A stretch of 64,000 bases of DNA from CAVVKW01 sp963761705. GTDB lineage: Bacteria; Verrucomicrobiota; Verrucomicrobiia; Chthoniobacterales; JAATET01. The DNA lies in NCBI GenBank assembly GCA_963761705.1, contig CAVXHK010000003.1, positions 434,001 to 498,000 on the forward strand, in the 5' to 3' direction. Of the stretch, positions 50,323 through 59,410 are shown piece by piece; within the stretch, counting starts at the first letter, position 1, and each line of letters begins with the position of its first letter. A program made the position numbers and the translations under genes. The notes below the pieces were generated by a model. It ran no database searches and had not been told where the DNA came from. It saw only the letters and a program-made list of their open reading frames with translations.

Positions 50323-52209
50323 TCACCGGGCGAGGATCGTTTCGACCGCCTCCGTGACCTCTTCCGCCGTGATGGCTTCCATGCAGCGGAAGTCGAGGGG
50401 GCAGTTTCTTTGGTAGCAGGGGGAGCACTCGACTTGGTGGCGGATGACGATGTGGTGGTCGCCGAGTGGACCCGTCAAGAGAGGCTCGGTGCTGCCGAAG
50501 AGGGCGACGCACGGGACGCCGAGGCTGGCGGCGAGGTGCATCGTGCCGGTGTCGTTGGTGACGAGGGTGTGGAGGCGTTGCAGCTCTTCGAGGAGTTGGG
50601 CGAGAGTGGTGCGACCGGTGAGGTCTTCGACTTTACCGTCGAAGCCTTGGAGGATGTCCGCCGCAACCGGGGTGTCGGCGGCGGTGCCGACGAGGACGAG
50701 GGTGGCATCGGGATGTTTTTCCGCGAGGCTCTGCATGACTTTTCGAAAGCGGGTGGGATACCAGCGTTTGGCGGGACCGTATTCTGCGCCGGGACAGAGA
50801 CCGATGCGGAGGGGGCCGGTGGGCTTGGGTGCGGGGGGAATGACGAGTTCGCCGCGTTCGGCTCCGACGCTGTCAGCCATGCGGAGGTAATGGTAGGCCT
50901 GGTGGCGGGGCCACATTCGTTTTTTTTCGGGACGGACGACGTGGTTGAGCATCCACTTGCGGCTCTCGCCTTCGTAGCCGACGCGGCGGGGGATGCCACC
51001 GAGCCAGGTTTCGAGGGCGGTGCGGGAGCTGTTGGGGAAGATGATGGCGACGTCGAAACGGCCGCGGATGCGCCGGGCGACTTTGAAGACGCCGGCGTCG
51101 GACGGAACGGCGATGACGTCTTGCACGCCGGGGACGGTGCGCCAGTAATCGGCGAGTTTTTCCCGGGTGAGAACGGTGACGCGGGCGTCGGGGCGACCGG
51201 CGGCGATGGCGCGGACGGCGGGGCTGCTCATCACGGCGTCGCCGAGCCAGTTGCTGGAGCGAATGAGGATGCGGAAGGGTTTCAAGGTCGCGGGGTCGGT
51301 GGTTGGAGGAAGGTACACGCCGCGTTTGGTGCGGGCTAGGAGGAAGTCGGGGTGGGGGGTCTTCCAGCGGTTGTGGACCCAGAACCAGTCGGCGGGAGAC
51401 TCGCGGATCTGGGATTCGAGCGCGGCGTTGATGTCGGCCGTGAGCTGGTCGGCGTCGTCCGGGTCGTAGGGGATCGGCGGGCGGATCGAGAGCCGCCATT
51501 TCGCGAAGCCGACGGTGAAGCAGGCCATCGGGACGACGCGGGCGCCGGTGCGGGTGGCGAGCGTGGCGGACAGCGGCGAGGTCGAAGCTAGGGCGTTAAA
51601 AAATGGGATCCAGAGGCCGGAGTCGCCGGCGTGCTGATCGACGAGGACACCGACGAGATTGCCTTCCCTGAGGTAGGTGAGTGCTTTGGTGAGCCCGCGT
51701 TTGCGGTCGAGTGTGGCGGTGCCCTTGGCGCGGCGGTCGCTGTTGATGAGGTCGTCGAGTCTCTTGTTGCGGAGGGCCTGGTAGATGGTGGCGGATTTCC
51801 ACGGGCGGGCGAGGTAGTTGGCTTGGGCGAGAAGTTCCCAGTTGCCGAGGTGAGAAATGGTGAGGACCACGCCCTTGCCGGCGGCGAGTCCGTCGGTCAT
51901 GTGCTCGTGGCCTTCGATGGTCATGTGGCGGGCGAGCTGCTCGTCGGTCATCACGGCGACTTTGAAGGCCGAGCAGGTGTTGGCACCGAGGGTGGTGAAA
52001 TGCCGAAACGTGAGGTGGCGGAGCTCGGTGGGAGATTTCTCCCCGCCGAAGGCTTTGGCGAGATTTGCGTGGGCGAGGCGGCGGTAGGGCGGGAGGGCGA
52101 ACCAGAGAATCGCGCCGATGGCTTGGCCCACGGCGAAGCAGATCGGGAGGGGGAGGGCGCGAATCGTGGTGACGACGGCGAGTGCGAATGCGTAAATGAC
52201 TCGTTCCAT
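50323..52209 (-). CDS. Fusion of LpxL-type lipid A acyltransferase and WaaF-type heptosyltransferase
   Basis: The 628-residue protein joins two envelope enzymes. Residues 1 to about 305 are an LpxL/LpxM-like acyltransferase with an N-terminal hydrophobic helix, catalytic H120-LGNW-E125 (ISHLGNWELL) and a terminal WFWVHNRWKTP. Residues 320-628 are a GT9 heptosyltransferase: FRILIRSSNWLGDAVMSSPA, LCPGAEYGPAKRWYP and TNDTGTMHLAASLGVPCVAL. The frame is continuous through the joint (about 305-320), so it is a true fusion. Both steps act on lipid A/core at the inner-membrane face. It is divergent from purK. Confidence 0.93.
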   Translation of the reverse strand: MERVIYAFALAVVTTIRALPLPICFAVGQAIGAILWFALPPYRRLAHANLAKAFGGEKSPTELRHLTFRHFTTLGANTCSAFKVAVMTDEQLARHMTIEGHEHMTDGLAAGKGVVLTISHLGNWELLAQANYLARPWKSATIYQALRNKRLDDLINSDRRAKGTATLDRKRGLTKALTYLREGNLVGVLVDQHAGDSGLWIPFFNALASTSPLSATLATRTGARVVPMACFTVGFAKWRLSIRPPIPYDPDDADQLTADINAALESQIRESPADWFWVHNRWKTPHPDFLLARTKRGVYLPPTTDPATLKPFRILIRSSNWLGDAVMSSPAVRAIAAGRPDARVTVLTREKLADYWRTVPGVQDVIAVPSDAGVFKVARRIRGRFDVAIIFPNSSRTALETWLGGIPRRVGYEGESRKWMLNHVVRPEKKRMWPRHQAYHYLRMADSVGAERGELVIPPAPKPTGPLRIGLCPGAEYGPAKRWYPTRFRKVMQSLAEKHPDATLVLVGTAADTPVAADILQGFDGKVEDLTGRTTLAQLLEELQRLHTLVTNDTGTMHLAASLGVPCVALFGSTEPLLTGPLGDHHIVIRHQVECSPCYQRNCPLDFRCMEAITAEEVTEAVETILAR

Positions 52210-52294
52210 GAAGAGTGATGCGGTCGGGGACAGTAGGCGGACGGAGACGGAGACGGGAAGAAATTCCGCGACGGCGGGGGGGGCTGCGGGGACG

Positions 52295-53464
52295 GTGCGG
52301 CGAGTGGTTGGTCCGGGGTCGACGATCGGGATGCTGGGCGGCGGCCAGTTGGGGCGGATGTTTGCGCTGGAAGCGCGGCGGCTGGGGTATCGGGTTCACG
52401 TCTACGAGCCGAAGGCGGATTCGCCGGCTGGGCAGGTTGCGGACCGAGAGGTGAACGCGGAGTGGTCCGATCTGGCGGCGTTGCGGGAATTCGCAGCGGG
52501 GGTGGACGTGGTGACGTATGAATTCGAGAACATCCCGGTCGACGCGGTGGCGGCGGTGGCCGAGAAATGTGAGGTGCTGCCGGGGGCAGGGGTGTTGCAC
52601 GTCTGTCAGAACCGGGAGCGGGAGAAGACGTTTTTGCGGGAGAATGGGTTTCCGTGCGCGTCGTTTTGGGTGGTGAGCTCGGCGAGGGAGCTGGCGGTGG
52701 CGATGGGGGAGCTTGGCGAGCTCGGGGGCGTCCTCAAAACAGCGGAGTCGGGGTATGATGGGAAGGGGCAGGTCAGGGTGATGGTGACGAAGGCCGAAGG
52801 TCGGAGTGGCGCGTCGCGCGGTGAACTGGGTGATCGGCAGGAGGCCGATGACACGAGTGAGGATGCCTTGGTGGTTTGGCGGGAGCTGGGGGTGGAGCGG
52901 GCGGTGCTGGAAGGGTGGGTCGAGTTCGAGAAGGAGTTCTCGGTCATCTGCGCTCGGGGGCGGGACGGAGTGGTGAGCGTTTTTCCGGTTGCCGAGAACG
53001 TGCATCGGGATCACATCCTGGAGCGGTCGATTGTGCCGGCGGGAATACCCGACGCGGCGGCGGCGGAGGGGATGCGGATCGCGGCGGAGATCGCCGAGCG
53101 GTTGAACGTGGTGGGCGTGATCGCGGTGGAATGTTTTCTGTTGCGGGATGGATCGGTGCTCGTGAACGAGATGGCGCCGCGGCCGCACAATTCGGGGCAC
53201 TTTTCCTTCGATGCGTGCGTGACGAGTCAATTTGAGCAGCAACTGCGGGCGGTGTGTGGGCTGCCGTTGGGGTCGGTCGAATTGCTGCGACCGGTGGTGA
53301 TGGTCAATCTGCTCGGAGATCGGTGGACGGACGGGGAGCCGGATTGGGCGGAGTTTTTGGACGATCCGGACGCGAAGTTGCACCTTTACGGGAAGGTGGA
53401 GCCCCGGGCGGGGCGGAAAATGGGGCACGTTTGTCTGCTCGGAGGAAACGCTGGCGATGAGTGA
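52295..53464 (+). CDS. purK: 5-(carboxyamino)imidazole ribonucleotide synthase
   Basis: PurK makes N5-CAIR from AIR, bicarbonate and ATP in purine synthesis. An ATP-grasp protein with GMLGGGQLGRMFALEARRLG at the start, then VVTYEFENIP, KTAESGYDGKGQ, EFEKEFSVICAR and NEMAPRPHNSGHFS. The frame is open back to 52196, but that start would overlap the divergent neighbour. The GTG at 52295, just before the family motif, is more likely. The region RSGASRGELGDRQEADDTSED is an insertion. The partner purE is not seen. Confidence 0.9.
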   Translation: MRRVVGPGSTIGMLGGGQLGRMFALEARRLGYRVHVYEPKADSPAGQVADREVNAEWSDLAALREFAAGVDVVTYEFENIPVDAVAAVAEKCEVLPGAGVLHVCQNREREKTFLRENGFPCASFWVVSSARELAVAMGELGELGGVLKTAESGYDGKGQVRVMVTKAEGRSGASRGELGDRQEADDTSEDALVVWRELGVERAVLEGWVEFEKEFSVICARGRDGVVSVFPVAENVHRDHILERSIVPAGIPDAAAAEGMRIAAEIAERLNVVGVIAVECFLLRDGSVLVNEMAPRPHNSGHFSFDACVTSQFEQQLRAVCGLPLGSVELLRPVVMVNLLGDRWTDGEPDWAEFLDDPDAKLHLYGKVEPRAGRKMGHVCLLGGNAGDE

Positions 53465-53831
53465 GGTCAACAGCCGGGTGGTGAAGGTGGAGACGCCTTG
53501 GAAATTGATCGTGACGGCGGTTTCAGTCGGGGTGCTGTTGTTGTCGGGGATCTTCTTTGCGGTTTGGACGAGCGGGCAGGGGGTGATGGCGGCGAGGATG
53601 ACGGGAACGGTGGTTGAAAAGGATTTTTTCCCGCTGGCGGAGGAACAGATTACGTTTGGGGTTGATGGTCTGAAGACGGGGAGCGTGGAGGGGAATTACA
53701 CGCTGACCGTTGACGTGCCGATGATGGATGGGACGGTGGAGGCCTACACCGTGGAGCGGCTGGGGAAGGAGCGCTGGGAGGCGGTGCGAGTGGGGGACTC
53801 GTTTGACGTGGGGCCGCTGTTGGTGCGGTAG
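53457..53831 (+). CDS. Small single-pass membrane protein of unknown function
   Basis: I do not recognise this 124-residue protein. One membrane helix lies at about residues 16-38 (LIVTAVSVGVLLLSGIFFAVW). A beta-type domain follows (TGTVVEKDFFPLAEEQITFG, MDGTVEAYTVERLGKERW). The ATG is inside the purK 3' end, so translation is coupled. It is probably an inner-membrane anchored periplasmic protein. Confidence 0.75.
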   Translation: MSEVNSRVVKVETPWKLIVTAVSVGVLLLSGIFFAVWTSGQGVMAARMTGTVVEKDFFPLAEEQITFGVDGLKTGSVEGNYTLTVDVPMMDGTVEAYTVERLGKERWEAVRVGDSFDVGPLLVR

Positions 53832-53948
53832 GCCTGCCGTGGATCGGAGGTTCGTTTTTGCGCGGGAGCTCGCGGGCCGGAAACCGGTGCTCCCCAGCCT
53901 GATTTTGAACGGTTTGCGGGGTGGCGTGTCTGTTTTCTTTCCAATTTT

Positions 53949-54941
53949 ATGAGTAGTGTGTCCACGCAAGAGCTGAATCGAGAAGTCCAAGGAACAAACC
54001 AATGGGTGCAGCCGTTACTGCAGGAAATCGGGAAGGTGGTGATCGGGCAGAACGTTCTCGTGGAGCGTCTGCTGGTTGGTCTTCTGACCAATGGTCACGT
54101 TCTCTTGGAAGGTGTGCCGGGATTGGCGAAGACGCTGACGGTGCGGACGTTGGCTGCGAGCATCAACACGGGATTTCAGCGGTTGCAATTCACGCCGGAT
54201 CTCTTGCCAGCCGATTTGGTCGGCACGATGATCTACAATCAGAAAGACGGTGAGTTCAGCACGAAGCTGGGGCCGATTTTTTCAAATTTAATCCTGGCGG
54301 ATGAAATCAACCGGGCCCCGGCGAAGGTGCAGAGTGCGCTGCTTGAGGCGATGCAGGAGCGGCAGGTGACGATCGGCGAGAAGACGTTCAAGCTGCCGGA
54401 TCCGTTCCTGGTGCTCGCGACTCAGAATCCGATCGAGCAGGAAGGGACCTACCAGCTGCCGGAGGCACAGTTGGATCGGTTCATGTTGAAGGTGAACGTC
54501 GGGTATCCGACTCGCGCGGAGGAGCGGGCGATCCTCGACGCGATGGCGACTTCGGCCCCGAAGTTGGACGTGAGCGCGTTGGTCGAGCCGGAGCAAATCA
54601 TCCGCGCGCGGGAGGTGGTGAACTCGGTCTTCGTCGACGACCGGGTGAAGGATTACATCGTCGATATCGTGTGGGCGACGCGCGATCCGCGGTCGTTCAA
54701 ACTGAACCTCGATGGGTTGATCCGCTACGGTGCGTCGCCGCGGGCGACGATTTTCCTGACGCTGGCCGCGAAGGCGAACGCCTTCCTGAATGGACGTGGC
54801 TACGTGACGCCGCAGGACGTGAAGAGCATCGGGCTCGATATTCTGCGCCACCGGGTGGCCGTCAGCTACGAGGCGGAGGCCGAGGAGGTGACCAGCGAGA
54901 TGGTGGTCGAGAAAATCTTCGCTGGAATTCCGGTTCCCTGA
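53949..54941 (+). CDS. MoxR-family AAA+ ATPase
   Basis: MoxR ATPases act as chaperones for von Willebrand factor A proteins. The 330-residue protein has Walker A GVPGLAKT at 55-62, Walker B LILADEINRAPAKVQSALLE and sensor segment LVLATQNPIEQEGTYQLPEA. It opens a same-strand cluster with DUF58, batA, batB, batD and batE, the standard MoxR-Bat context. An A+T-rich stretch (TTTTCTTTCCAATTTT) just upstream may be part of its promoter. Confidence 0.95.
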   Translation: MSSVSTQELNREVQGTNQWVQPLLQEIGKVVIGQNVLVERLLVGLLTNGHVLLEGVPGLAKTLTVRTLAASINTGFQRLQFTPDLLPADLVGTMIYNQKDGEFSTKLGPIFSNLILADEINRAPAKVQSALLEAMQERQVTIGEKTFKLPDPFLVLATQNPIEQEGTYQLPEAQLDRFMLKVNVGYPTRAEERAILDAMATSAPKLDVSALVEPEQIIRAREVVNSVFVDDRVKDYIVDIVWATRDPRSFKLNLDGLIRYGASPRATIFLTLAAKANAFLNGRGYVTPQDVKSIGLDILRHRVAVSYEAEAEEVTSEMVVEKIFAGIPVP

Positions 54942-54982
54942 TTCGGCGGCGGCTCGGTCGAGCCCGTTGCTGAGTGGTTGTC

Positions 54983-55867
54983 ATGCAGGACCCGAAGGAA
55001 ATCCTCAAAAAAATCCGGAAGCTGGAGCTCCGCACGCGCCGGCTGGTTGAGGCTTCGTTTGCGGGGGCCTACCAGTCGGTCTTCAAGGGGCGGGGGATGA
55101 ATTTCGAGGAGGTTCGGGAGTACGTTGCGGGGGACGAGATCCGGACGATCGATTGGAACGTGACGGCACGAATGGATGCGCCGTTCGTGAAGAAGTTCAC
55201 CGAGGAGCGCGAGATGACGGTGATGCTGCTCGTGGACGTGAGTGCGTCGGGGGATTACGGGAGCGTCGAGAACAGCAAGCGGGAGCTGGCGGCGGAGGTT
55301 GCTTCGATTCTGGCGTTCAGTGCGATTCAGAATAACGACAAGGTTGGTTTGCTCCTCTTCACCGATGAGGTGGAGCTTTTTATTCCGCCGAAGAAGGGTC
55401 GGTTGCACACCCTGCGGTTGATTCGGGAGATGATCTACTTCGAGCCGCGGGCGACGGGAACAGACGTGGGGGCGGCATTGGATTATCTCAACAAAGTTGT
55501 GCCGCGGAGGGCGGTGGTGTTTCTCATCTCGGACTTCTTCGCGCCGGATTTCTCGAAAGCGCTGACGGTGACCGGGAAGCGGCACGATCTGGTGGCGATG
55601 CCGGTGATTGATCCGGGTGAGGAGGAATTGCCGGAGATCGGGATCATTACCCTCCAGGACGCGGAGACTGGGCGGCAGATCGACATCAACACTTCGGCGC
55701 GCTCGGTGGCGAATGCGTTCGTGGCGATTCAGGACAAGCGGCACGCGGAGCTGGAGCGGATGTTTCGGAAGCGGCGGATCGACGTGATTGCGTTGCGGAC
55801 GGACCGGGATTATCTCATGCCGCTGCGGGCATTTTTTGAGAAACGCGAAAGGAGACAAGGGGCGTGA
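54983..55867 (+). CDS. DUF58 domain protein
   Basis: The 294-residue protein has the DUF58 signature REYVAGDEIRTIDWNVTARM. A VWA-like MIDAS Asp-x-Ser-x-Ser occurs in LLVDVSASGDYG. The DUF58 proteins next to MoxR are thought to be its clients. The ATG before QDPKE is preferred to a GTG three codons earlier. Its end overlaps the DUF4381 gene. Confidence 0.92.
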   Translation: MQDPKEILKKIRKLELRTRRLVEASFAGAYQSVFKGRGMNFEEVREYVAGDEIRTIDWNVTARMDAPFVKKFTEEREMTVMLLVDVSASGDYGSVENSKRELAAEVASILAFSAIQNNDKVGLLLFTDEVELFIPPKKGRLHTLRLIREMIYFEPRATGTDVGAALDYLNKVVPRRAVVFLISDFFAPDFSKALTVTGKRHDLVAMPVIDPGEEELPEIGIITLQDAETGRQIDINTSARSVANAFVAIQDKRHAELERMFRKRRIDVIALRTDRDYLMPLRAFFEKRERRQGA

Positions 55868-56376
55868 ATCCGGAAACTGCGGCTACTCCCGCTCCTTTGC
55901 ACGACATCGCGGGACCGGTGGAATTTTTCCCTTACCCGGTGTGGGCGGTGGTGCTGGCGGCGCTTGCCGTCTTGGCGGTGCTTGGGTTGCTCGTTTGGTT
56001 TTTCTTTCTGCGGAAGCGGTCTTCGCGGGTGGCCTCGAGCCGGGATCGGGCGAGGCGCAAGTTGAGCGAGTTGCGGGAGCGGGTTGGGACGACGGAGGTT
56101 TACGACTTCAGTATCGAGGTGTCGGAGGTGTTGCGGCGGTTCATTGAGGAGACGCGGGGGCTGCGGGCAACGACGCAGACGACGATGGAATTCCTGGCGG
56201 CGATCGCGAACGATCCGCAGTTTTCGGACGCGGAGCGGGGGTTATTGGCGACGTTTTTGGAGAAGGCGGATCTCATCAAATTTGCGCGGATTCACGCGAC
56301 GGACGAGGATAGTCGCGGGTTGTTGGAGAGCGCGGTGGGGTTTGTCGATGAGAGCGCGAAGGGGGTGAGAGCGTGA
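55864..56376 (+). CDS. DUF4381-type membrane protein of the Bat cluster
   Basis: The 170-residue protein has LHDIAGPVEFFPYPVWAVVL, one membrane helix to about residue 45, and then a cytoplasmic helical domain (DFSIEVSEVLRRFIEETRGL). It matches DUF4381, usually found between DUF58 and batA genes. Role unknown; probably a scaffold of the Bat membrane complex. It overlaps both neighbours by four bases. Confidence 0.85.
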   Translation: MNPETAATPAPLHDIAGPVEFFPYPVWAVVLAALAVLAVLGLLVWFFFLRKRSSRVASSRDRARRKLSELRERVGTTEVYDFSIEVSEVLRRFIEETRGLRATTQTTMEFLAAIANDPQFSDAERGLLATFLEKADLIKFARIHATDEDSRGLLESAVGFVDESAKGVRA

Positions 56377-57395
56377 GTGGGTTTGAGTTCATGGGAGTCG
56401 GTTTTGCGTATCCCTGGGTGTTGCTGTTGTTGCTGCTCATTCCCATTCTGGCCGTTCTCAAGGGGAAGTTTGGGGGGACTCCGGGGGTGGTATTTTCTTC
56501 GACGACGAGTTTGGAAGCGATCGGCGTGCGGCGGCGATCGCGGGCGGGGGATCTGCTCACGGCGCTTTCGCTGCTGGCGTTTGCGGCGTTCGTGGTGGCG
56601 GCGGCGCGTCCGCAGTCTGGGCAGACGATCACGCGGACGGAGGCGAGTGGGATCGACATCATGCTGGCGATCGACGTGTCGGGGTCGATGCTCGCGGAGG
56701 ATTTTTCGATTGGGAATCAGCGGGCGAATCGGCTGGAGGCGGTGAAACGCGTGACGCGGGAGTTTATCGAGCAGAGACCGAACGACCGCATTGGGATCGT
56801 GGCGTTTGCGGGTCAGGCCTACCTGGTAAGTCCGTTGACGCTGGATCACGATTGGTTGCTGAAGAATCTGGAGCGGGTGCAGATCGGGATGGTGGAGGAC
56901 GGAACGGCGATCGGGTCGGCGATCGCGTCGGCGGCAAATCGCCTGAAGGACAAGGAGGCGAAAACCAAGTTGGTGGTGCTGCTGACGGACGGGGACAATA
57001 ATTCGGGGAAGGTGACACCGCTCACGGCGGCGGAGGCGGCGAAAGCGCTGGGGATCCGGATCTACACGATTGGCGCGGGGACGCGGGGTTCGGCGCCGTA
57101 TCCGATGCGATCAACGACGGGGAGGCTGATGGGGTATCAGAACATCCCGGTGCAATTCGACGAGGAGACTCTCAAGCAGATCGCGTCGATCTCGGGGGGT
57201 GAGTATTTCCGGGCGACGAACACGGCATCGTTGGAAAACATTTTTGGCGAAATCGACAAATTGGAAAAATCCAAAGTCGAGGTTGAGAAGGTGGCGCAAT
57301 ACACGGATTGGTTTCACTGGGCGATCTTGCTGGGTGTGGTGACGCTCACGGGCGAGGTCCTGCTTTCACAGACGATATGGAGACGACTGCCGTAG
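56373..57395 (+). CDS. batA: BatA: VWA-domain membrane protein
   Basis: The 340-residue protein has two N-terminal membrane segments (WVLLLLLLIPILAVLKG and LLTALSLLAFAAFVVAAARP). A VWA domain follows with MIDAS AIDVSGSMLAED near residue 100, LVVLLTDGDNNSG and RIYTIGAG, and there is a C-terminal helix (WAILLGVVTLTGEVLL). Bat proteins contribute to oxidative/aerotolerance and envelope stress responses in Bacteroides and Leptospira. It overlaps batB by 19 bases. Confidence 0.93.
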   Translation: MSGFEFMGVGFAYPWVLLLLLLIPILAVLKGKFGGTPGVVFSSTTSLEAIGVRRRSRAGDLLTALSLLAFAAFVVAAARPQSGQTITRTEASGIDIMLAIDVSGSMLAEDFSIGNQRANRLEAVKRVTREFIEQRPNDRIGIVAFAGQAYLVSPLTLDHDWLLKNLERVQIGMVEDGTAIGSAIASAANRLKDKEAKTKLVVLLTDGDNNSGKVTPLTAAEAAKALGIRIYTIGAGTRGSAPYPMRSTTGRLMGYQNIPVQFDEETLKQIASISGGEYFRATNTASLENIFGEIDKLEKSKVEVEKVAQYTDWFHWAILLGVVTLTGEVLLSQTIWRRLP

Positions 57396-59387
57396 AAACT
57401 GGACTGACTTTCGGGGAGCCGCTTTGGCTCTGGGGGTTGATGTTGGTGCCGTTGCTGGCGGCGTTTTTCTGGCGTGCCCAGGTGAAACGGAGCGGGGCTC
57501 ATCGAGCGGATCGTGGCGCCGAGGCTGCGGCAGCAATTGGCTTCGGGCGTGAGTCTTCGGATGCGTTGGATCCGGACGGGGCTGATTCTTCTGGCGATCG
57601 GGTTGGCGGTGGTGGCGATGGCGAAACCACGGATGGGTTACGTGCAGCGGGAGATCAAGACGAAGGGGCGGGACGTCCTCCTGGCCATCGATACCTCGCG
57701 GAGCATGCTGGCCACGGACGTGACACCGACGCGCCTGGCGAGGGCGAAATTGGTTTCGCAGGATCTGATGCTGTTGCTGCGCGGCGATCGGCTCGGGGTG
57801 ATTGCGTTCGCGGGGTCGGCGTTTTTACAGGCTCCGCTGACGTTGGATGACAACGCGGTGCTGACGACGTTGGACGAGTTGGACACGGACGTGATCCCGA
57901 GGGGCGGGTCGAATCTGGCGGCGGCGATCCAGACGGCGATCGATGCTTTCGGAAAGGCCGAGGGGGTGATGCGGGCGCTGGTGATTCTCACGGATGGTGA
58001 GGAACTCGACGCGGACGGGGTGGCGGCGGCGAAGCGGGCTGGAGAGGAGGGAATCCGGATTTTCACGATTGGGCTGGGTTCGGCGGAGGGAGCGCTGATT
58101 CCGATTCGGACGGCGGACGGGCGGCAGGGTTACGTTTTGGACTCGGCGGGGCAACCGGTGAAGTCGAGTTTGGACGCGGCTCGGCTCGGCGAGATCGCGG
58201 AAGTGACCGGGGGCTTTTACACGCAGCTCACGCCGGACGTCGCGCGGGAGGTTTTTACGAAAGGGATCGAACCGCTGGAGGAGCAGGAAACGGGTTTGAT
58301 GTCGTCGAGGCTACCCATTGAGCAATACGAGTGGCCGCTGGGGGGCGCGCTGATCTGCCTGACGCTGTGGATCTTGCTGGGCGAGGGGCGCTGGGCGGCG
58401 GGCCGGACGGGGGCGCGGGTGAAGGCGACCGCTCTGGCAATGGCGTTGGTGTCGGTGCAGGGAAGCGTGGTGGCGAGCGGGATGGAGAGTTATCGGGCGG
58501 GGGATTACGCGGGGGCGATGGCAGCGTTCGAGGCGGAAGCTGAGCGGCTGCCGGAGTCAGAGAAGTTGAAGTTCAACGCCGGAGCGTCGGCTTATCAGGC
58601 GGGGGACTACGCGAAGGCGGTGGATTTATTTACGGATGCTCTCTTGTCCGACGACGACGGTTTGCGGGAGAACGTGGAATATAATCTGGGCAACTCCTTG
58701 GCGCGCCGGGGCGAGGCGGCGAAGTCGGAGGAGGGGAAGAAGGCGGATTGGACGGACGCGATTGATCACTACACCGCGGCGCTGGACCTCGACCCCGGAA
58801 ATACGTTGGCGGAGGAGAACCGTGAGATCGTGCGGAAGATGCTCGAGGACCTGAACCAGAAGCAGGAAGAGGAAAAAAAGCAGGAGCAGGACAAACAAGA
58901 CGACGAGAAGCAGGACGATCAAGAAGGCGAGGATCAAAAGGAGAACGATCAGAAACGGGATGAAGAGAACGAAGACGAGGGGAAGCCGGACGAGCAAGAC
59001 GGTGAGAAGGGGGATGAGCAGGACGATCAGGAGGGCGAATCGGGAGATGAACAATCCGACGACGAGAAGCCGCAGGATTCGGAGGGGGACGAGCAGGACC
59101 AGGATGAGTCAAACGACGGTGAAAGTTCGGGGGAACAGGATCAGCCGGGTGCGGAGCCGACGCCGACCCCCGGGGACCCGAAGGAAGGAGATCTGAAGTC
59201 CCAAGGTGGGGACGAAGAGCCGGAAGAAGGCGAGCAAGCCGGGGAGGCCGAAGGGGCTGAGGAGGTGCCTGACGGCGAGATGTCGGAGGCGCAGGCTCGC
59301 AGCCTGTTGCGATCCATGCAGGGAGACGAGGAGCGGGTGCAAATGATGGAACGTCAGGATGAACGCGGCGTGCGGCGGGATTGGTAG
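57377..59387 (+). CDS. batB: BatB-BatC fusion: VWA domain, TPR repeats and acidic tail (frameshift near 5' end)
   Basis: The N-terminal part (METTAVETGLTFGEPLWLWG, then a membrane helix ending FFWRAQVKRSG) is in a different frame from the rest. The main frame resumes with LIERIVAPRLRQQLASGV. Removing one G from the GGGG at 57494-57497 joins them. The body has a second membrane helix, a VWA domain with MIDAS AIDTSRSMLATD, LVILTDGEE and IFTIGLG, and a third helix. A TPR region (ESYRAGDYAGAMAAFEAEAE, HYTAALDLDPGN) corresponds to BatC, and the tail of about 170 residues is rich in Glu, Asp, Gln and Lys. Without repair, a GTG at 57513 would give a protein lacking the first helix. Confidence 0.88.
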
Positions 59388-59410
59388 ATTTGGTAAATTT
59401 GAAATTTGGA

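Noticed and set aside
58850..59240. Minus-strand hydrophobic open frames (Leu/Val-rich) opposite the batB tail
   Set aside because: They are the reverse complement of the Glu/Asp/Gln/Lys codons of the acidic tail and show no membrane-protein organisation.
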